A DNA stretch of 64,000 bases from Hyphomicrobium sp. (GTDB lineage Bacteria; Pseudomonadota; Alphaproteobacteria; Rhizobiales; Hyphomicrobiaceae). Positions 17,116 through 25,750 of the stretch are shown here, piece by piece. The position numbers and the translations under genes were made by a program. The stretch is taken from positions 496,001 through 560,000 of the forward strand of contig PERI01000001.1 of assembly GCA_002928515.1 (NCBI GenBank), in the 5' to 3' direction. The notes under the pieces were generated by a model. The model saw nothing but the letters and a program-made list of their open reading frames with translations, did no database searches and was not told where the DNA came from. The first letter of the stretch is position 1; each line of letters opens with the position of its first letter.

Positions 17116-19194
17116 ATGGCACGAACGATCCGTCAGACCGGAAATTTTGGCAGAGCAGATGGTGAGCTGCCGCGTGGGCCTTTAAGCCCTGCGGCAAAGT
17201 CATCTGACAAGAAAGTACCTGAGGACGCAACAGCCAGTGCCAAGTCCATCGATGTCAAATCGGACGTGGCAAAGTCATCACAAAAGGCGCGCGCAAAATC
17301 CGGACATTCTGCAAAGGTATCTCAGTCCCGCGAGCGTCTTGTTCTGTTGAGTATGGGGCTCGTCTCTACTGCAATAGCTGCAATGTTGCATCTTCAGTTT
17401 TCACTCTCTGTCACCACGGCTGCCCTTATGGGTGTTGGCGCATGTGCAGTATTTCTACTGGTGAACGATCAGGTTCGAAAAAGTGCGGAGATTGCACAGC
17501 TGAAAGCTGAACTTTTGCGATTGAACGGCGCGAATTCAGGCCCGGTGCCAGCGCTCGATCTGCGTTCCATCCAGTCACGGTTGCCTAATAGCGATCGGCG
17601 CGTTTCCGATCCTGAGCGTACGGATGCTAGCTACGATCCTATGGTGCGGATCGAAACGCGGACAATGCCGCCGCTTGAGCCGCAATCCATGGACCGCTCC
17701 AACTATGCCTCGGCTCACATTCGAGAATTGGCTGGCCAAGACCTGAACATGGCACATGCCATTCCAGCGCAAACTCAAAAGCTGCCATTTGATGCCAGTT
17801 TGACATCACCTATCACAGAAGAGCCTCTGCAACGTCCGGCATTTCCAACATCAGTCGCATCGGAGCCATTACGCGATCAATGGGCGCTGCGTCCGCGCGA
17901 TACACACGACGTCAGCGAGCCTTTGAGCGGTGTCTCACATGGCGGATTTGAAGTTGGAATGGCCGGGGCGGTTTCAGCGCCAGTATCGACCATCGAAACC
18001 GATCTTGCTCTGGTTCAGCGCAAGATTAAGGCGTTGGCTGATGAGGTGAATGCCACCGAAGCTGCGAAATCCGCTTCGGAGACTATAATGGCCCAGGCTC
18101 CTGCCATTTCATCATCCGAATTGGAGAGTTCCATTGGTGCCCTTAAGACGGCCGCCGATTCCATGCGTCATCGGCCGCATAAATCTTTAGGGCAAGCGCC
18201 ATTATCATTGAGCCCAGAAATCTCACCATCTCCCATTCCGACCATGAGCGCTGCAAGTGCATTCGGTGAGTTGGTCATTCCGGCTAGCGCGGAACGTATT
18301 GCCGTCTCGGGTCACGCCGCGCAGTCGCGCGCGGCAGCGCCATCACCACCCGCACCCGTAGATCACGATCTCGATTTCACGCTACCATTGCCGCCGATCA
18401 ACGAAGTTGCTTCACAGCCGCCAATCAACCCTCGCATTGCAGCGATCACGCGCGCAGTCGAGACCGGGCGAATGGATGTTCTGCTGTCGCCAATCGTTGG
18501 GCTGATGACTCATGAAGTTACGCATTACGATATCAAAGTGCGATTAAAGTCGGAAACAGGTGCGTATTTCGACAATCCAGAGCAAGATTTGGTGCTGGCT
18601 GGCAGTGATGTATTGGCGCTTTTTGACTCTGCACGTCTGACGCGCGCCGCGTCTCTGGCCCGTCGGCTTGATTCGCGTGGAAAAAGTGGATCGTTGATGT
18701 CCGAAGTCGCCGGGATGTCCCTGTCGAATGGTGGTTTTCTCGATACGTTTGCAAAAATCTACGAGGACCGCGAGCGTATTGCGGGGCAACTTGTCCTGAC
18801 GTTCTCGCAAGCCGATGTTGATCGCTTCTCGCCATCTGCATGGCAGGCTTTGAGCGATATGCATGCTTTTGGATTCAGATTTGCGCTTGATCGCCTCGAA
18901 CATCTCGATGTCGATTTCACTGTGCTTGCCAAACGTGGGTTTGCGTTTGCGAAGTTGGATGCCGCTGTTTTGCTCGCTGGCATGCCGTCACGTGATCGGT
19001 TCGTTCCCGTCGATGAAGTTTGCCGCGAGATTGCCGGTGCCGGTTTGACGCTTATTGCAGACGCCATCGACAGCGAGGCTACTCGGGCGCGCTTGTTCGG
19101 CTTCGGCGTGTTGTTCGGTCAAGGTCAGCTCTTTGGAGGCGGGCGCTTGGTCAGCGTTGACACATCGTCTGGAGGCCGATCCGTCGCGGCATAA
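17116..19194 (+). CDS. Membrane protein with a degenerate EAL domain
   Basis: 692 aa from the ATG at 17116 (an in-frame GTG at 17080 is possible). A basic, Ser/Lys-rich N-terminus is followed by two membrane segments (about 75-93 and 97-117), a long low-complexity linker rich in Pro/Ser/Ala, and an EAL-type domain in the last 240 residues. The EAL tripeptide is replaced (YDIKVRLKS), the metal-binding DDFG block reads DRLEHL, and the later Glu of AEGVE is Asp (IADAIDSE), although the QGQLFGGG end is retained. Cyclic-di-GMP hydrolysis is therefore unlikely; sensing or a structural role is inferred. It lies upstream of the TIGR01459-type HAD gene. Confidence 0.82.
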   Translation: MARTIRQTGNFGRADGELPRGPLSPAAKSSDKKVPEDATASAKSIDVKSDVAKSSQKARAKSGHSAKVSQSRERLVLLSMGLVSTAIAAMLHLQFSLSVTTAALMGVGACAVFLLVNDQVRKSAEIAQLKAELLRLNGANSGPVPALDLRSIQSRLPNSDRRVSDPERTDASYDPMVRIETRTMPPLEPQSMDRSNYASAHIRELAGQDLNMAHAIPAQTQKLPFDASLTSPITEEPLQRPAFPTSVASEPLRDQWALRPRDTHDVSEPLSGVSHGGFEVGMAGAVSAPVSTIETDLALVQRKIKALADEVNATEAAKSASETIMAQAPAISSSELESSIGALKTAADSMRHRPHKSLGQAPLSLSPEISPSPIPTMSAASAFGELVIPASAERIAVSGHAAQSRAAAPSPPAPVDHDLDFTLPLPPINEVASQPPINPRIAAITRAVETGRMDVLLSPIVGLMTHEVTHYDIKVRLKSETGAYFDNPEQDLVLAGSDVLALFDSARLTRAASLARRLDSRGKSGSLMSEVAGMSLSNGGFLDTFAKIYEDRERIAGQLVLTFSQADVDRFSPSAWQALSDMHAFGFRFALDRLEHLDVDFTVLAKRGFAFAKLDAAVLLAGMPSRDRFVPVDEVCREIAGAGLTLIADAIDSEATRARLFGFGVLFGQGQLFGGGRLVSVDTSSGGRSVAA

Positions 19195-19323
19195 TAGGGC
19201 ATCCATATTAAAAGAGCGCTCGCGCTTATGATGACATCGCGATCGGTGCGGGCTATAGGCGAACGCGCCGTACAGCACTGACACGGCCGCCATTTCGGTG
19301 CGTGTGCGTTGGCCGGTAGGACC

Positions 19324-20175
19324 ATGATCGATATTCCAGAAATCAACTCCATCGAACCACTGGCCGCGACGAGTGACGTCTGGTTTCTCGATATTTGGGG
19401 TGTGCTTCATAACGGTCGCAAACCTTTCGACAGCGCCGTTGCAGCTTGTCAGAAATTCCGTCAATCCGGTGGGACGGTGGTGTTGGTTTCGAATTCTCCG
19501 CGCCCGAGGGCAGGCGTCATTCGCCAACTGACCGATATCGGCGTCGATGCGCATGCCTACGATGCGGTGGTGACTTCTGGCGATGTATCACGTGATTTGA
19601 TTGCAGCGTGGTCGGGACGAAGTGTGCGCCATATTGGGCCACAACGCGATGTGCCAATCTTTAATGGATTGAATGTGCGCTGCGTCGGTGTTGAGCGGGC
19701 CGAAGGGATCGTTTGTACCGGCCTTTATGATGACGATACGGAATCTCCGGATGATTATGCAGGTGAGCTATCTGCGCTGCATGCGCGAGATTTGCAGATG
19801 ATATGCGCCAATCCAGATATCAAAGTGGAACGCGGTGGCCGGATAATTTTCTGCGCAGGGTCAATCGCTGCTGCTTATGAGGCGCTCGGCGGTCGCGTCC
19901 TCTATGCAGGCAAGCCTTATGCGCCGATCTATGAGATGGCATGCCAGATCGTTGAGAATATTCGCGGCAAATCCGTAGATCGCAAGCGTCTGCTGGCCAT
20001 CGGCGATGGCGTTCATACCGATATCAAGGGAGCGGCTCAATTTGGCATCCGGTCCGTTTTTGTCGCGAGCGGTGTTCACGTCGAGGTGCATGAAACGCTA
20101 GCGGAGGCGGCGCGACGTCACTTTGTTGCACCACAGGAAAAACCTGTCGTTGTTATGCGCGCCCTTGCATGGTGA
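19324..20175 (+). CDS. TIGR01459-type HAD hydrolase (NagD-like)
   Basis: 283 aa from the ATG at 19324; GGTAGG lies just upstream and a TTG 15 bases earlier is less likely. HAD-superfamily class IIA phosphatase: motif I DIWGVLHNG (nucleophile Asp, acid replaced in the usual DxDG by DIWG), motif II VLVSNSPRP, a cap domain, and motif III/IV GKPYAPIYE with GDGVHTDIKGA near the C-terminus. The family is common in alphaproteobacteria and its substrate is unknown. It follows the EAL-like gene by about 130 bases and converges on the oxidoreductase gene. Confidence 0.88.
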   Translation: MIDIPEINSIEPLAATSDVWFLDIWGVLHNGRKPFDSAVAACQKFRQSGGTVVLVSNSPRPRAGVIRQLTDIGVDAHAYDAVVTSGDVSRDLIAAWSGRSVRHIGPQRDVPIFNGLNVRCVGVERAEGIVCTGLYDDDTESPDDYAGELSALHARDLQMICANPDIKVERGGRIIFCAGSIAAAYEALGGRVLYAGKPYAPIYEMACQIVENIRGKSVDRKRLLAIGDGVHTDIKGAAQFGIRSVFVASGVHVEVHETLAEAARRHFVAPQEKPVVVMRALAW

Positions 20176-20197
20176 TTATTCGGAGTTTGCGTGAGCC

Positions 20198-21220
20198 TCA
20201 GCGTACGGTCAAAACGATTTTGCCGATGTGCGCGCTGCTTTCCATGCGTTGATGCGCGGCAGCGGCATCCGCAAGAGCAAACGTGCTATCGATTGGAATT
20301 TTTACCTGACCCGTTTCGATCAGCGGAAGTACTTTATCTTCGACAGCGTGGGCGATTGCCGCTTTTATTTCTGGTGTACGGATGCGCAATGTCGAGCCGG
20401 TAAGGGTTAGCCGTTTCAACATAACGCGCATGAAGTCGATGGTCGCCGAAGATCCTTGCTGGTAGGCGATGTTCACCAACCGACCGTCGTCGGAGAGTGA
20501 TTTGATATTGCGTTCGATGTAGTCGCCGCCCACCATATCAAGAATGACATCGACGCCGCGACCTGCGGTCTCGTTTTTGATGACCGCTGCAAAATCTTCC
20601 GATTTATAATCGACCGCACGGTCCGCGCCGAGCGCCAAACAGGCCTGGCACTTTTCATCCGATCCGGCCGTTGTTGTGACGTGCGCGCCGAACGATTTGG
20701 CGAGTTGAATGGCCGTTACGCCGATTCCGCTCGTGCCACCATGAACGAGAAAGCGTTCGCCCGACTTCAGCGCGCCGCGTTCAAAAACGTTGTGCCATAC
20801 CGTGAACAGAGTCTCAGGTAGCGCTGCGGCCTCAACCATCGATAGAGACTTTGGCTTAGGCAGGCATGAACCTTCGGCGGCGATGCAGAACTGCGCATAG
20901 CCGCCGCCGTTGACGAGCGCGATGACTTCATCGCCGACCTTGAAGCGGTTACAACTCGACCCGATCGCTGCGACACGTCCTGAGACTTCGAGACCCGGTA
21001 ACTCGGAATGTCCTTTTGGCGCGGGATAAAGTCCCTTGCGTTGCAGAATGTCTGGCCGGTTGACGCCGGCTGCATGGACCGCGATTAAAATTTCGTCTGG
21101 AGCCGGTTTGGGAAGAGGCAAGCTTTGTATTTGTAAAACTTCCGGGCCGCCTTTGCCGACGATGGCCATAGCAGTCATCAGATTTGGGATATCAGACATG
21201 GATTTCGCCTCTTTATTCAT
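20198..21220 (-). CDS. Zinc-independent NAD(P)H:quinone oxidoreductase (MDR family)
   Basis: 340 aa as given; an internal Met (MSDIPNLM) 8 residues in is an equally good start. Medium-chain dehydrogenase/reductase fold of the quinone oxidoreductase (QOR/PIG3) type: N-terminal GroES-like part (HAAGVNRPDILQRKG, PGLEVSGRV), NADPH motif HGGTSGIGVTAIQLAK, and the RGVDVILDMVGG block. No structural zinc cysteine cluster is seen. It would reduce quinones or reactive carbonyls with NADPH in the cytoplasm. It converges on the HAD gene and seems monocistronic. Confidence 0.9.
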   Translation of the reverse strand: MNKEAKSMSDIPNLMTAMAIVGKGGPEVLQIQSLPLPKPAPDEILIAVHAAGVNRPDILQRKGLYPAPKGHSELPGLEVSGRVAAIGSSCNRFKVGDEVIALVNGGGYAQFCIAAEGSCLPKPKSLSMVEAAALPETLFTVWHNVFERGALKSGERFLVHGGTSGIGVTAIQLAKSFGAHVTTTAGSDEKCQACLALGADRAVDYKSEDFAAVIKNETAGRGVDVILDMVGGDYIERNIKSLSDDGRLVNIAYQQGSSATIDFMRVMLKRLTLTGSTLRIRTPEIKAAIAHAVEDKVLPLIETGQVKIPIDSTFALADAAAAHQRMESSAHIGKIVLTVR

Positions 21221-21419
21221 GAGCCATGCCCGACGGTTGCGCGTGACGCAAGTGTGAATGAAAATTTATGGATGAAGGCAAAGTCAGCATGGGCAAGCGG
21301 CACGCTTGAACCGATTTTACTGGTCAACATTTCCGAGGTCGTGCGCTCAACAATTCGTTAGCGGTCACAAAATTTTTGATCGAATGACTTTACCTCTCAT
21401 TAAGCATCCCAAGGCATTG

Positions 21420-21521
21420 TGATCTCGATCCAGGAATTCTGGACTTGAGCGGCCGTCGCGTCGCTTCGTTTGACGCCTCCCTGATGACTTTCGAGCCGCC
21501 TCCCCAGGCGGCTCTTTTTTT
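21420..21521 (+). ncRNA. Candidate trans-acting sRNA upstream of rcdA
   Basis: The roughly 100-base segment shows three potential hairpins: CCAG/CTGG (21430-21442), CGTC..GACG around 21455-21475, and the terminator GAGCCGCCT/AGGCGGCTC followed by seven T. A pyrimidine-rich CCTCCCTG stretch, complementary to ribosome binding sites, sits unpaired between hairpins two and three. No ORF accounts for it. The layout resembles alphaproteobacterial sRNAs of the suhB/alpha-r8 (MmgR) type, but that assignment is from memory and unverified. The 5' end is not defined by the sequence. Confidence 0.55.
21493..21521 (+). terminator. Strong intrinsic terminator in the region upstream of rcdA
   Basis: GAGCCGCCT (21493-21501), loop CCCC, AGGCGGCTC (21506-21514), then TTTTTTT. 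No plus-strand gene ends near it (the nearest upstream gene is on the minus strand), so it most likely ends the small RNA. Confidence 0.88.
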
Positions 21522-21651
21522 GCATCATCCACAGGCAAGACAAGGTGCGCTAAAAAATGCCCCGTTTTGGTCCTTGTTGTTAACTATGGTGCACTAACTT
21601 TAGAGTATAGTAATGGTGAGTTTCGGGTAAGCGTTTGTATCGTTGAGGGTC

Positions 21652-22203
21652 ATGAGTAACAGATTTAGCGTAGACAGCGCGCTTGCGAGCGGCGCTACAA
21701 CCGTCTCCTTCGGAGATCGGTTCCAGTCATCGGAACAGTTCGATCATATTTTCAAAGAGGGCATGGCGCTTGTTGAGCGCACTGCTGCGTATTTGGACGG
21801 GCCTGGACGTAAAGAAGCCAAAGCTCTCGTCGGTGGTGCCGGCGTTCTTTATGCGACCGAGAGTATGCGTTTGACGACGCGCTTACTCGATCTGGCGTCT
21901 TGGCTATTGATCCGACGCGCGCTGAAGGAAGGCGAGATTGGCGAAGACGAAGCGATGAAGAAGCGACGCCGCGTCAAGTTACAGGCTTTCGGTCGTCCGG
22001 CTCATGTCAAAGGATTTATCGATCTGCCATCCGGTTTGCGTGGTTTAATCGAAGAAAGCTTTTCTTTGCACGATCGCATCTCGCAGCTCGATCGTGCGAT
22101 GTCGTTTGCGCAAGAACCCGTTGGAGCCGCCGAGCCGGCAGCCAATCCGGTTGCGCAGCAGATGGGTATGCTACAACGTGCATTTGCGCAAAAGCTCAGT
22201 TGA
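21652..22203 (+). CDS. rcdA: RcdA-family regulator (DUF1465)
   Basis: 183 aa. The family pattern is clear: FDHIFKEGMALVERTAAYLDG, RKEAKAL, then YATESMRLTTRLLDLASWLL in the middle third. In Caulobacter RcdA is a helical adaptor that helps ClpXP degrade the cell-cycle regulator CtrA; the same role here is inferred. It is soluble and mostly alpha-helical. ATG 21652 is preferred over a TTG 9 bases earlier; GAGGG lies unusually close to it. It is followed by a shared terminator and rpmE on the other strand. Confidence 0.88.
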   Translation: MSNRFSVDSALASGATTVSFGDRFQSSEQFDHIFKEGMALVERTAAYLDGPGRKEAKALVGGAGVLYATESMRLTTRLLDLASWLLIRRALKEGEIGEDEAMKKRRRVKLQAFGRPAHVKGFIDLPSGLRGLIEESFSLHDRISQLDRAMSFAQEPVGAAEPAANPVAQQMGMLQRAFAQKLS

Positions 22204-22232
22204 GCATTATTCATTTCAAGCCATTTTAATGC

Positions 22233-22262
22233 AAAAAGCCCGGGTAAGACCCGGGCTTTTTT
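22233..22262. terminator. Bidirectional terminator between rcdA and rpmE
   Basis: GCCCGGGT (22238-22245), loop AAG, ACCCGGGC (22249-22256), flanked by AAAAA on the left and TTTTTT on the right, so it can end transcription from either side. Confidence 0.9.
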
Positions 22263-22300
22263 ACATCGCGCGACATGCGCGCTAATGCACGTCGGATTGT

Positions 22301-22525
22301 TTAGAATATACCTTCGAACTTCTTCTTGAAGCGCGAGAGACGGCCGCCACGGTCCATCAACTTCGTATCGCCGCCAGTCCATGCCGGATGAGTGGTCGGG
22401 TCGATGTCAAGTGTTAGCGTGTCGCCCTCTTGACCATAGGTCGAATAGGTCATGAATTCGGTGCCGTCGGTCATGACGACTTTGATTTGGTGGTAATCGG
22501 GGTGCAGATCTTGGTCTTTTTTCAT
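22301..22525 (-). CDS. rpmE: 50S ribosomal protein L31
   Basis: 74 aa from the ATG at 22525 ([12 protein letters not shown]); the frame extends upstream, but the homologous part begins here. The landmarks [32 protein letters not shown] and [13 protein letters not shown] are those of alphaproteobacterial L31. No CxxC zinc ribbon is present, as expected for the zinc-free form. It is a component of the large ribosomal subunit at the subunit interface. It shares the terminator at 22233-22262 with rcdA. Confidence 0.97.
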   Translation of the reverse strand: MKKDQDLHPDYHQIKVVMTDGTEFMTYSTYGQEGDTLTLDIDPTTHPAWTGGDTKLMDRGGRLSRFKKKFEGIF

Positions 22526-22836
22526 CGCGCGTTGCCTATATTTAAGAAATGTACGGCGCCGTCCTGCCACTCTGACGAGAAGCCTGTCTTACGAGAGGCT
22601 TGGCCCGCGCGTCCGCAAAAACGTGATTTCGGGCTCGGTTTAGCCGAGATGGGCTCGGTGCACAAGGGTGTGCTTTGGCGATAGGTCGGGACTAATCGCC
22701 CGCAAGTGGTGAATGAAGACGCCAATGCCTACTTGAGTGGCAGACCAGTGTCAGGCATGGTCCGCGCGGTCGCAGGGGTGCGGCAGAGTGATTTTGATAT
22801 CTTATTATATGTGTAGCGCGGCCAAGACTCAGGCTG
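22526..22836. other. Divergent promoter region between rpmE and the ABC exporter gene
   Basis: About 310 bases without a gene. It should hold the rpmE and ABC exporter promoters; the AT-rich block near 22793-22812 is the likeliest promoter core for the exporter. No small ORF or hairpin terminator was found. Confidence 0.35.
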
Positions 22837-24678
22837 ATGCCCGGATCAAGTGAATTACCAATGAGCAAACCAGAACTGGCCGCAACTTCAACAGCTGACG
22901 TCCCTGAGTTGAGCGAAGAACAAAAGCGTCGGTCCCTCAAACCTCTGCTTGCTCTGAAGCCGCTGATCCTTGCGCACAAGGGAATGCTCGCGGCGGCTAT
23001 TTTGGCGCTTGTGGTCTCTGCTTTGGCGATGTTGGTTGTGCCGCTCGCTGTGCGTCGCATGATCGATCTCGGATTTGGGTCCGGCGATTCCAGTTTGATC
23101 AATAGTTACTTTTTGACATTGATTGGGATTGGTCTTGTCATTGCGATTGCCAGCCCCGCGCGCTTCTATTTTGTGAATTGGATTGGCGAACGCGTGGTGG
23201 CTGACCTGCGCAGTAAAACGTTTGCGCACCTTGCTATATTGGGTCCTGCCTATTTCGATCGCAATCATTCTGGCGAGTTGATGAGCCGTCTGACGGCAGA
23301 CACCACTCAGATCAAAGCGGTTGCCGGATCTGCACTCAGTCAGGCTGCGCGCAATATGATTATGTTGGTCGGCGCGCTCATCATGATGTTTGTGACGAGC
23401 ATTGAGCTTTCAACCCTCGTTTTGGTTGCCATCCCGATTATTGTGTTGCCACTCGTCGGCTTCGGCCGCGTCGTGCGCACTCTGTCGCGCAAGGCACAAG
23501 ACACGCTCGGCGAAGCTTCTGCGTATGCTGCAGAAAATCTCTCATCTCATCGAACGATGCAGGCGTATGTCCATGAGCGTGCGGTGTCTCAACGGTTCGC
23601 AACAGCGGTAGAAAAATCGTTCGATGCTGCGCGCGAGCGTATGAAAGCGCGCGCGGTGCTGACCGGTATCGCGGTGTTTTTGACGATTGCCAGCATCACG
23701 GCCGTTCTGTGGTACGGCGCATCTTTGGTTATTGCCGGTGAGATGACGGGCGGACGCCTTGGACAGTTCGTACTCTATGCCCTCTTTGCTGCTGGCGCAC
23801 TGGCAGAACTATCTGAAGTTTGGGGTGAGATGAGCCAAGCGGCAGGGGCCACCGAACGCCTGACAGAAATGATGGCGACGGTTCCTGATATTCGCTCGCC
23901 GGCAAACCCGGTATCACTACCGACGCCTTCCAAGGGCACGGTTGCGTTCGAGAATGTAAGTTTTGCGTATCCCGGTCGGCCGGATGCGATGGCGCTCAAT
24001 GGCGTTACGTTCCGCGTCGCGCAAGGTGAGACGATTGCACTTGTGGGTGCGTCGGGGGCGGGCAAGAGCACACTTTTCAATCTCTTATTGCGGTTTTACG
24101 ATCCTCAAAGTGGCGTTGTCCGTGTTGATGGTTTGAATGTTGCCGAAGCCGATCTCGATCAGCTTCGTTCTCGTTTTGCGTTGGTGCCACAAGAGGTGGC
24201 TCTGTTTGCCGATACCGTTGTTGAGAATATTCGTTATGGATCGCCGAGTGCGTCTTTGGACGATGTGCGAAGAGCCGCCGAAGCGGCGCAGGCCGATGGT
24301 TTTATTCGCGCGTTACCGAACGGTTATGACACTCAGTTAGGCGAACGCGGTGTAACTCTGTCAGGCGGCCAAAGGCAGCGCATTGCGATTGCGCGCGCTG
24401 TACTCAAGAATGCGCCGATCCTTTTGCTTGACGAAGCAACGAGCGCTCTTGATGCTGAGAATGAAGGTCTCGTGCAACGCGCCATCGAAAAGCTGATGGC
24501 GGGGAGAACCACTTTGGTAATCGCGCACCGTTTGTCGACGGTACAGAACGCCGATCGTATTTTGGTTTTAGAAAACGGTCACTTAATTGAATCTGGATCG
24601 CACTCAGAACTCGTGCGCAAAGGTGGGACTTACGCGCGTCTTGCCGATTTACAATTCGGTCGCGAAGCGGCTGAGTAG
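22837..24678 (+). CDS. ABC exporter with fused permease and ATPase (MsbA-related)
   Basis: 613 aa (an alternative ATG at 22861 removes 8 residues). Six membrane segments lie in the first 330 residues, followed by an ATPase domain: Walker A GASGAGKST, Q-loop LVPQEVALF, signature LSGGQRQR, Walker B ILLLDEATSALD, and switch His in IAHRLS. This half-transporter form works as a homodimer in the inner membrane and matches the alphaproteobacterial MsbA-related subgroup (TIGR02204). Substrate unknown; lipid or drug export is typical of the class. Monocistronic. Confidence 0.92.
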   Translation: MPGSSELPMSKPELAATSTADVPELSEEQKRRSLKPLLALKPLILAHKGMLAAAILALVVSALAMLVVPLAVRRMIDLGFGSGDSSLINSYFLTLIGIGLVIAIASPARFYFVNWIGERVVADLRSKTFAHLAILGPAYFDRNHSGELMSRLTADTTQIKAVAGSALSQAARNMIMLVGALIMMFVTSIELSTLVLVAIPIIVLPLVGFGRVVRTLSRKAQDTLGEASAYAAENLSSHRTMQAYVHERAVSQRFATAVEKSFDAARERMKARAVLTGIAVFLTIASITAVLWYGASLVIAGEMTGGRLGQFVLYALFAAGALAELSEVWGEMSQAAGATERLTEMMATVPDIRSPANPVSLPTPSKGTVAFENVSFAYPGRPDAMALNGVTFRVAQGETIALVGASGAGKSTLFNLLLRFYDPQSGVVRVDGLNVAEADLDQLRSRFALVPQEVALFADTVVENIRYGSPSASLDDVRRAAEAAQADGFIRALPNGYDTQLGERGVTLSGGQRQRIAIARAVLKNAPILLLDEATSALDAENEGLVQRAIEKLMAGRTTLVIAHRLSTVQNADRILVLENGHLIESGSHSELVRKGGTYARLADLQFGREAAE

Positions 24679-24716
24679 GTATTGCAATTCAAATCGCTCG
24701 CGATGCGCCCTGCAGG

Positions 24717-25745
24717 TTATCGGTTGGTCAGTTTTAGTTCGATGCGGCGGTTCTTCTGTAAAGCCGCGTCATCGGATCCAAGTTCGATCGGTTGATATTC
24801 GCCGTATCCTGCCGCGACCAATCGATTGCCTGGCACACCACGGCTGATCATATATTTCACAACCGATGATGCGCGTGCCGTCGATAATTCCCAGTTTGAC
24901 GGGAATTCAGCGCTCGCGATGGGGCGCACGTCCGTATGACCATCTATCTGCAAAGCCCAATCAATCTCTTTCGGTATTTGACCCTCCAGATCAACGATGG
25001 CTGACGCCAATTGATCCATGGCCCCTAGACCTTCCGGTGTCAGTGTTGCTGAGCCGGATGGAAATAGGACTTCAGACTCAAACACGAAACGGTCGCCGAC
25101 GACGCGGATATCCTTGCGGTCCTTGAGGAGTTCGCGCAGTCGCCCGAAAAAGTCCGAGCGATATCTTTTCAACTCTTGAACCTGTTGAGCCAGCGCAGTG
25201 TTCAAACGCTGTCCGAGGTCCGTGATGGTTTTGTCGCTTTCGACGACCTTCTTTTCTTTAGCGTCGAGTGCTTCGTTCAAGGCTGCGATTTGGCGCCTCA
25301 ATTCCAGCATCTGTTGATTGAGAAAATCGACTTTCGACAGAGCTTCGTTCGATACCTGCTTCTGCTGATCCAGTTCGGATGATAACGCGGTCAAACGTCC
25401 TTCAGCAGCTTTGGCTTGCGCGTCAGCATTCAGACCAACGCCGGACAGCTCGGCGTTTTTTTCTGTCAATGCCGCGAGCGATGCCTGAAGAGCCGACAAC
25501 TCATCTTGCGATTCTTCTGATTTGGATTTTTCAAGTGAGAGCAACGACGTCAGCTCGGAAATTTGGGCCGTCAAGCGTTTCAGAGCGTTATCTTTGCCGC
25601 TGGCTTCTTCCGTCGCGAAGTACTGCGCGATCATAAACAGAGACATCAGGAATGTGACGACCAGAAGCAGCGTAGACAGGACGTCAACGTACCCTGGCCA
25701 AAACTCGCCGTACTCGGCACTTCGCCGTGTGCGTCCGCGTGCCAT
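24717..25745 (-). CDS. MotB-like protein with OmpA peptidoglycan-binding domain
   Basis: 342 aa. One membrane segment (about 21-41) follows a short cytoplasmic tail and starts with GYVDVLSTLLLVV, where Asp21 occupies the position of the proton-carrying Asp of MotB/TolR-type subunits. A long coiled coil (about 50-200) leads to an OmpA/MotB domain at the C-terminus (DGHTDVRPI, NWELSTARASSV, GYGEYQPIE). It probably forms a proton-driven complex with the MotA-like protein encoded 5 bases upstream, anchored to peptidoglycan. No flagellar genes are near, so a non-flagellar envelope role is inferred. Confidence 0.86.
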   Translation of the reverse strand: MARGRTRRSAEYGEFWPGYVDVLSTLLLVVTFLMSLFMIAQYFATEEASGKDNALKRLTAQISELTSLLSLEKSKSEESQDELSALQASLAALTEKNAELSGVGLNADAQAKAAEGRLTALSSELDQQKQVSNEALSKVDFLNQQMLELRRQIAALNEALDAKEKKVVESDKTITDLGQRLNTALAQQVQELKRYRSDFFGRLRELLKDRKDIRVVGDRFVFESEVLFPSGSATLTPEGLGAMDQLASAIVDLEGQIPKEIDWALQIDGHTDVRPIASAEFPSNWELSTARASSVVKYMISRGVPGNRLVAAGYGEYQPIELGSDDAALQKNRRIELKLTNR

Positions 25746-25750
25746 GACGG

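Larger units (their letters stand above)
21221..21651. other. Intergenic region holding a candidate sRNA
   Basis: About 430 bases between the quinone oxidoreductase start and rcdA. The part from roughly 21420 to 21521 looks like an independent small RNA ending in a strong terminator (separate entries). The final 130 bases form the rcdA promoter region; no clear CtrA box (TTAA-N7-TTAA) was found. Confidence 0.45.
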
